This document shows, piece after piece, positions 5,473-9,002 of a DNA stretch of 9,002 nt. A program made the position numbers and the translations under genes. Positions within the stretch are counted from its first letter, which is position 1. Every line of letters starts with the position of its first letter. Below the pieces are notes generated by a model. The model had not been told where the DNA came from. It did no database searches and saw only the letters and a program-made list of their open reading frames with translations. Origin of the DNA: GWC2-56-14 sp043731355 (lineage in GTDB: Bacteria > Nitrospirota > UBA9217); contig JAYTJE010000078.1 of assembly GCA_043731355.1 (NCBI GenBank), positions 1-9,002 on the forward strand. Reading direction: 5' to 3'.

Positions 5473-6831
5473 ATGAGACAGACCAAGATCGTTCTTTCCG
5501 ACAAGGAGATCCCGACCAGGTGGTACAACATCATGGCGGACATGCCCAACCTGCCCAAGCCGCCGCTTCATCCTGCCACCAAGCAGCCGGTGGGGCCCGA
5601 TGACCTGACCCCCATCTTTCCTATGGCGCTGATCGAACAGGAAATGACCCAGGAGCGCTGGATCGATATTCCCGAAGAAGTGCTCGACATCTATTCGCTC
5701 TGGAGGCCGTCTCCGCTGTTCCGCGCGCACCGGCTCGAAAAAGCGCTCGGCACACCCGCGAAGATCTATTACAAGTATGAGGGGGTGAGCCCGGCCGGCA
5801 GCCACAAGCCGAATACGTCCATACCGCAGGCGTATTATAATAAAAAAGCGGGGATCAAGCGCATCGCCACCGAAACCGGCGCGGGCCAGTGGGGCTCGTC
5901 CATGGCGCTGGCGGGCAAGCTCTTCGGCCTCGACGTAACGGTTTACATGGTGAAGGTGAGCATCGACCAGAAGCCCTATCGCAGGATGATGATGGAAACG
6001 TGGGGCGCCACCGTGCATGCGAGCCCGTCAACGCTTACGAACTCGGGCAGGAAGGTGCTCGAGCTGGACCCCGACAGCACGGGGAGTCTCGGCATCGCCA
6101 TCTCCGAGGCGGTGGAGGACGCGGCCACGCACGGCGACACCAACTACGCGCTGGGTTCGGTCTTGAACCACGTGTGCCTGCACCAGTCCGTGATCGGGCT
6201 GGAGGCAAAAAAACAGTTTGAGCTCGCCGGGGATTATCCCGACGTGGTGATCGCCTGCTGCGGCGGGGGGAGCAACTTCGCGGGGATAGCCTTCCCTTTT
6301 CTGCAGGACAAACTCTCCGGCAAAAAGAAGGACCTGCGCGCGATCGCGGTGGAGCCCACCTCCTGCCCCACGCTCACCAAGGGGGAGTTCCGGTATGATT
6401 TCGGCGATGTCGCGGGCCTGACGCCGCTCATGACCATGTACACCCTGGGCCATGACTTCATGCCCTCGGGCATCCATGCCGGCGGACTGCGCTACCATGG
6501 AGACTCGCCGCTCGTGTCCCAGCTCTATCACGACAAGATCATCGAAGCAAAAGCCTATGGCCAGACAAAGTGCTTTGAGGCGGCGGTGCTGTTCGCCGGG
6601 ACCGAGTCGATCATTCCCGCGCCCGAGAGCTCTCACGCCATCCGGGCCGCGATCGACGAAGCGCTCCGCGCAAAAGAAGAAGGCAAACAAAAAACCATCC
6701 TCTTCAATCTCTCCGGCCACGGCTACCTTGATCTCCAGGCGTACGCCGATTACCGGGAAGGCAAGCTGTTCGACCACGAGCACCCGGAAGCGGACATAAA
6801 AAAAGCGCTCGACAAACTGCCGAAGATCTGA
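5473..6831 (+). CDS. trpB: TrpB2-type tryptophan synthase beta chain (PLP enzyme)
   Basis: A 452-aa pyridoxal-phosphate enzyme that condenses indole with L-serine to give tryptophan. The PLP lysine is K112 in 'GSHKPNTS'. The catalytic glutamate region is 'ATETGAGQWG' (132-141, E135). The phosphate-binding loop is 'CGGGSNFAG' (263-271), and the C-terminal 'NLSGHG' (412-417) holds the serine that contacts the pyridine nitrogen. The length, the N-terminal extension, 'RPSPLFRAHRLE' (78-89) and GQWG instead of GQHG place it in the TrpB2 subfamily rather than TrpB1. TrpB2 proteins often lack a dedicated TrpA partner and may salvage free indole or act on related substrates. No trpA, trpC, trpD or trpE gene is beside it, which fits a stand-alone role. 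It has its own promoter match and terminator, so it is probably monocistronic. The subfamily call is strong; physiological role is inferred. Confidence 0.93.
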   Translation: MRQTKIVLSDKEIPTRWYNIMADMPNLPKPPLHPATKQPVGPDDLTPIFPMALIEQEMTQERWIDIPEEVLDIYSLWRPSPLFRAHRLEKALGTPAKIYYKYEGVSPAGSHKPNTSIPQAYYNKKAGIKRIATETGAGQWGSSMALAGKLFGLDVTVYMVKVSIDQKPYRRMMMETWGATVHASPSTLTNSGRKVLELDPDSTGSLGIAISEAVEDAATHGDTNYALGSVLNHVCLHQSVIGLEAKKQFELAGDYPDVVIACCGGGSNFAGIAFPFLQDKLSGKKKDLRAIAVEPTSCPTLTKGEFRYDFGDVAGLTPLMTMYTLGHDFMPSGIHAGGLRYHGDSPLVSQLYHDKIIEAKAYGQTKCFEAAVLFAGTESIIPAPESSHAIRAAIDEALRAKEEGKQKTILFNLSGHGYLDLQAYADYREGKLFDHEHPEADIKKALDKLPKI

Positions 6832-6855
6832 CGGCACGGGAGCGGACGGTTCACC

Positions 6856-6893
6856 AAAAAAGCCCATGGCAAGAGAACTTGCCATGGGCTTTT
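6856..6893. terminator. Bidirectional intrinsic terminator between convergent genes
   Basis: A perfect 16-bp stem (6858-6873 with 6878-6893) closes a 4-base AGAA loop. The stem core is GCCCATGGCAAG. A run of six A (6856-6861) stands on the left and TTTT (6890-6893) on the right, so both strands yield a GC-rich hairpin followed by U residues. On the minus strand the U run is longer. It sits 24 bases after the TrpB2 stop and 36 bases beyond the cytochrome stop, serving both genes. Confidence 0.9.
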
Positions 6894-6929
6894 GTATTTG
6901 TCCTTCAGGGGATGGAACGGGCCGCCAGG

Positions 6930-7730
6930 CTACATTTTGTGGCAGTTGGTACAGATGCTCATGGCGCTTTTTGCGTTGAATCGGAAGAGCCGGGGAGATT
7001 CGGTGCTGTGGGGTTCATGGCAGCTGCCGCAATAGAAAGCCCTGCCCGGACGAGCGGGGTCCATGAGCGTATTCGTTGTTCCTGATGAAAGCTCCCGCTT
7101 CGACTTCCGCCTGCTCACTTTTTTCGGCCCCAGGGGATGGCTGGCCGCGGAAAAGCCTGATACGGCGTGCGGCTTTTGCGGTATCTCGCTGTGGCAGGTC
7201 ACGCACAGATCATAGGGGCTGTTCGCAAGGAGCGCCACCTCGTTCGAGGAGTGGGGCACGTGGCAGGTAAGGCACATCCCTCCGGCAACCGGGGCATGCA
7301 CTGTTTTTTTGTTGAAGAGTGCTTTGTCATGGCAGGTAAAACACAGTTCCGGCGCTTCCGATAACAACAGCTTCGGTATATTCGACGAGTGGGGGTTGTG
7401 GCAGGAGGTGCAGCCCATGCCGAGAGCGGGATGGATGTCCTTCTTTTCAAAAGCCTCTTTGGCATGACAGCCATAGCAAAGGTCAGGCTGTTCGGCGGAA
7501 AGGCCGTGCGCCGCGGCCCCGCTCTTTTTATGGGGAACGGTCTTCGCATCAATGGCAGTATGGCACGCGGTGCAGCCCATCGAAACAGCAGCGTGTACAA
7601 CCGTGCCCTTGGTCAGCTTGCTGTGGCACTTCAGGCAGTCGATGTCGGCGGCGGCGGCGTGCGAGGAGATGAGGACAAGCGCCATGACGAGGCTGGTAAA
7701 CAGGGCAATGATGCGTGAGTGAGATCTCAT
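6930..7730 (-). CDS. Periplasmic nine-heme c-type cytochrome, doubled CXXCH motif family
   Basis: A 266-aa secreted electron-transfer protein. Residues 1-27 are a Sec signal peptide: basic start, a hydrophobic core, and a probable cleavage after Ala ('HAAAA-D'). Nine CXXCH heme sites begin at C32, C53, C85, C107, C130, C153, C176, C234 and C260; the chain ends two residues after the last. A ~46-residue unit is repeated: C85, C130 and C176 are 45-46 apart, C107 and C153 are 46 apart, and each inner motif is extended as CHxPHSS. This is the doubled-CXXCH layout. Ten further histidines in the mature part are enough to give each heme a second His ligand. A basic low-complexity linker spans about 201-230. 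The family carries electrons in the periplasm to metals, nitrogen or sulfur compounds; the partner is unknown. The start is chosen by signal peptide and ribosome binding site, not by the longer open frame to 7817. Confidence 0.9.
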   Translation of the reverse strand: MRSHSRIIALFTSLVMALVLISSHAAAADIDCLKCHSKLTKGTVVHAAVSMGCTACHTAIDAKTVPHKKSGAAAHGLSAEQPDLCYGCHAKEAFEKKDIHPALGMGCTSCHNPHSSNIPKLLLSEAPELCFTCHDKALFNKKTVHAPVAGGMCLTCHVPHSSNEVALLANSPYDLCVTCHSEIPQKPHAVSGFSAASHPLGPKKVSRRKSKRELSSGTTNTLMDPARPGRAFYCGSCHEPHSTESPRLFRFNAKSAMSICTNCHKM

Positions 7731-7737
7731 GAGCAAG

Positions 7738-7743
7738 CTCCTT
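7738..7743 (-). promoter_or_regulatory. Ribosome binding site deciding the cytochrome start
   Basis: Read on the minus strand, AAGGAG lies 7 bases before the ATG at 7730, which begins a canonical signal peptide. An in-frame upstream ATG at 7817 overlaps the cyclase gene and would bury the signal peptide, so it is not used. Confidence 0.75.
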
Positions 7744-7788
7744 AAGGTCCGGACGGAATGGGCGCGCGGTAAGAACCGATCGTGGAAA

Positions 7789-7817
7789 AGGATACCATGC
7801 GGTATGGGTAAAATCAA
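7789..7817 (-). promoter_or_regulatory. Candidate promoter for the cytochrome gene
   Basis: On the minus strand TTGATT (7817-7812) is followed after 17 bases by TATCCT (7794-7789). The -35 overlaps the stop codon of the upstream cyclase gene. Transcription would start near 7782, leaving a leader of about 50 bases. It could let the cytochrome be expressed apart from the cyclase. Motif reading only. Confidence 0.4.
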
Positions 7818-8785
7818 GAACGTTCAGCGTCCGCCACAAGCGGCGCACTGCCCAGCGGAGCGACCTCCACCCGTGCCCTGCCTTTCTGTTTTGCCTCATA
7901 CATGGCGGTGTCGGCTGAGTGGATCAGTTTTTCCGTGGTGTCGATCAGCGGATCGGGGACGCCCGCAAGGCCGATGCTGACGCTCAGGTTCCTGCCTCCA
8001 ATGCCTGAGAATTTATGCGCAGCCATGGAGCGCAGGATCCGGTCCGCGGCGCGGAGCGCGTTCTTCTTCGGCGTGTTCGGGCTGAGCACGACGAATTCCT
8101 CGCCGCCCCACCGCGACGGAGTGTCCACTTCGCGGATGCTGGCCTGGATCACCTGCGCCACCTCGCGCAGCGCCAGATCTCCGGCCTGGTGGCCGAAGGT
8201 ATCGTTCACTTCTTTAAAGTGGTCGATATCGAGCATCATGCAGCTTAAGGGGTGCTGGTAGCGCTGGGCTTTTTTAAACTCATTGGACAGGAGAGACTCG
8301 AAGCGTCTGCGGTTGAACAAGCCCGTGAGCGAGTCCACGATCGCCAGCGTCTCGACCCGCGTCAGCATGTCCTCGAGCTGGCGGTTCTTGAACCGCAGCT
8401 CGTCCTGCAGCGATTTGGCGCGCAGGCGCACGTAAATGCGCGCATTCAGTTCGCTTTCGTCAAAAGGTTTTTGCAGATAGTCGTCCGCTCCGGCTTCGAG
8501 CCCGGCTACCTTATGGCGGGATTCACCCTTGGCCGTGAGCATGATGATCGGGATGGCCATGGTATCGTGGTTCAGCTTCAGCCACCGGCAGACCTCGTTC
8601 CCGTCGATATCGGGAAGCACGAGGTCGAGCAGCACGATGTCTACCTTCGCGGACTTAGCGATCTTGATGGCCGACATGCCATTCTCCGCGATTACGACCT
8701 CATAGCCGTTCCTGTTCAAAAAAGCGCTGATAAGCGTTGCTTGGGTCCGATTGTCTTCCACCAGCAGGATTTTTGCCTTTGCCAT
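7814..8785 (-). CDS. Response regulator diguanylate cyclase (REC-GGDEF)
   Basis: A 323-aa cytosolic two-domain protein that makes cyclic di-GMP from two GTP when phosphorylated. The receiver domain (about 4-122) has the acidic pair E10/D11, phosphoacceptor D54 in 'VLLDLVLPD', T84 and K106 in 'LQKPF'. A helical linker (about 124-147) leads to the GGDEF domain, opening with 'DSLTGLFNRR' (151-160). Metal-binding D186 is in 'LDIDHFK', and the active site reads GGEEF (227-231), a functional variant. An intact RxxD inhibitory site (R218, D221) lies five residues before it, so product feedback is expected. No EAL domain is present. No histidine kinase is visible. It is 83 bases upstream of the cytochrome on the same strand. 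The start at 8785 is set by AGGGGG 6 bases upstream and by the receiver domain beginning immediately after; the frame stays open to 8992 but that stretch contains the promoter region. Confidence 0.92.
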   Translation of the reverse strand: MAKAKILLVEDNRTQATLISAFLNRNGYEVVIAENGMSAIKIAKSAKVDIVLLDLVLPDIDGNEVCRWLKLNHDTMAIPIIMLTAKGESRHKVAGLEAGADDYLQKPFDESELNARIYVRLRAKSLQDELRFKNRQLEDMLTRVETLAIVDSLTGLFNRRRFESLLSNEFKKAQRYQHPLSCMMLDIDHFKEVNDTFGHQAGDLALREVAQVIQASIREVDTPSRWGGEEFVVLSPNTPKKNALRAADRILRSMAAHKFSGIGGRNLSVSIGLAGVPDPLIDTTEKLIHSADTAMYEAKQKGRARVEVAPLGSAPLVADAERS

Positions 8786-8791
8786 GCGGTA

Positions 8792-8797
8792 CCCCCT
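8792..8797 (-). promoter_or_regulatory. Ribosome binding site deciding the cyclase start
   Basis: AGGGGG on the minus strand, 6 bases before the ATG at 8785. It supports the short start over in-frame ATGs further upstream. Confidence 0.6.
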
Positions 8798-8837
8798 GTT
8801 CAACGGAACTTCTGAACGCTTGCGGAAACTGGCGGTG

Positions 8838-8866
8838 ATTATTTCACAAAACGGCTGCAAAAACAA
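8838..8866 (-). promoter_or_regulatory. Candidate promoter for the diguanylate cyclase gene
   Basis: On the minus strand TTGTTT (8866-8861), a 17-base spacer and AATAAT (8843-8838) give a moderate sigma-70 match. The leader to the start codon would be about 45 bases. The surrounding 8838-8930 is clearly AT-richer than the coding regions. Motif reading only. Confidence 0.4.
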
Positions 8867-8939
8867 GTTTTTTTGGAAAATTCCGAAAGCGCCTTTGGGT
8901 CCTCCGTGATTCACCATCAAATAAATATTCAAACCTCGT

Positions 8940-8954
8940 TGGCCCTGCAATTGC
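8940..8954 (+). promoter_or_regulatory. Sigma-54-like -24/-12 match facing right
   Basis: TGGCCC (8940-8945), five bases, then TTGC (8951-8954) gives the GG-N10-GC spacing required for sigma-54 promoters. It points to a gene beyond the right edge, divergent from the cyclase. The -12 half lies in a small palindrome TGCAATTGCA (8946-8955), so the match may be chance. No enhancer site or downstream gene can be seen. Confidence 0.3.
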
Positions 8955-8963
8955 ATTGAATTA

Positions 8964-8987
8964 GGATAATTCTGCGAAGAATAATCC
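8964..8987. repeat. Inverted repeat (operator- or hairpin-like dyad) near right edge
   Basis: GGATAATTCT (8964-8973) and AGAATAATCC (8978-8987) form 10-base arms with one mismatch around GCGA. It lies where transcription from the sigma-54-like match would start. The rest of the 217-base non-coding stretch 8786-9002 holds the cyclase promoter region and nothing else I can recognise; AGG/GAGG near 8998 may be the beginning of a ribosome binding site for a gene outside the window. Confidence 0.5.
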
Positions 8988-9002
8988 AACACCGGCGAGG
9001 TG

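Noticed and set aside
5038..6018. Long minus-strand open frame (326 aa)
   Set aside because: It lies antisense to the radical SAM and TrpB2 genes, both with clear motifs. It has low-complexity Arg/His-rich composition and no domain; a shadow of GC-rich codons.
6028..6885. Minus-strand open frame (285 aa) opposite TrpB2
   Set aside because: It is fully antisense to conserved TrpB2 sequence, begins inside the terminator, and shows no recognisable motif.
7791..7803. Small dyad ATACC-ATGC-GGTAT between the cyclase and cytochrome genes
   Set aside because: A five-base stem with no U run is too weak for a terminator. It overlaps the promoter match but cannot be called an operator from one copy.
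8252..8815. Plus-strand open frame (187 aa) opposite the receiver domain
   Set aside because: Antisense to conserved REC and GGDEF motifs; no domain and no start signal.

Overview
The window is about 9 kb of moderately GC-rich bacterial chromosome. I see no phage, transposon, plasmid, tRNA, rRNA or CRISPR feature. The gene set is an Omp85-type outer-membrane barrel, an NDUFA9-like dehydrogenase-fold protein, a multiheme c-type cytochrome with doubled CXXCH repeats, a TrpB2-type tryptophan synthase beta chain and a response-regulator diguanylate cyclase. This suits a Gram-negative anaerobe or facultative anaerobe with a rich cytochrome complement. Nitrospirota (Thermodesulfovibrio-like) is my best guess and Desulfobacterota/Geobacter-like lineages the main alternative. 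This is inference from gene content, not from a marker gene.

Layout. Positions 1-2131 (+) carry the 3' part of an outer-membrane beta-barrel gene cut by the left edge, then an atypical short-chain dehydrogenase/reductase gene. A 131-bp gap with a plausible promoter precedes a plus-strand run at 2263-5385. This run holds a 90-aa unknown protein, a 232-aa cysteine-containing protein of an uncharacterised family, a 68-aa membrane protein, a MutY-like DNA glycosylase without the usual iron-sulfur loop, and a radical SAM/SPASM protein that overlaps or abuts the glycosylase gene. An 87-bp gap with a good promoter match leads to a TrpB2 gene (5473-6831). A strong hairpin at 6856-6893 separates it from two minus-strand genes converging on it: a nine-heme secreted cytochrome (7730-6930) and, upstream of that, a REC-GGDEF diguanylate cyclase (8785-7814). 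The last 217 bases hold no gene, only the cyclase promoter region, a sigma-54-like promoter match facing right and a dyad.

How the genes may work together. Most of these genes do not form one pathway. The plus-strand run has short gaps and could be one transcript joining DNA repair, a radical SAM enzyme and unknown small proteins. The cyclase and cytochrome may be co-transcribed, although a promoter match lies just upstream of the cytochrome. I found no convincing new system. The parts most worth following are the FeS-less MutY homologue next to an orphan SPASM radical SAM gene, the conserved-cysteine unknown protein, the nine-heme cytochrome paired with a cyclase, and the regulatory-looking right edge.
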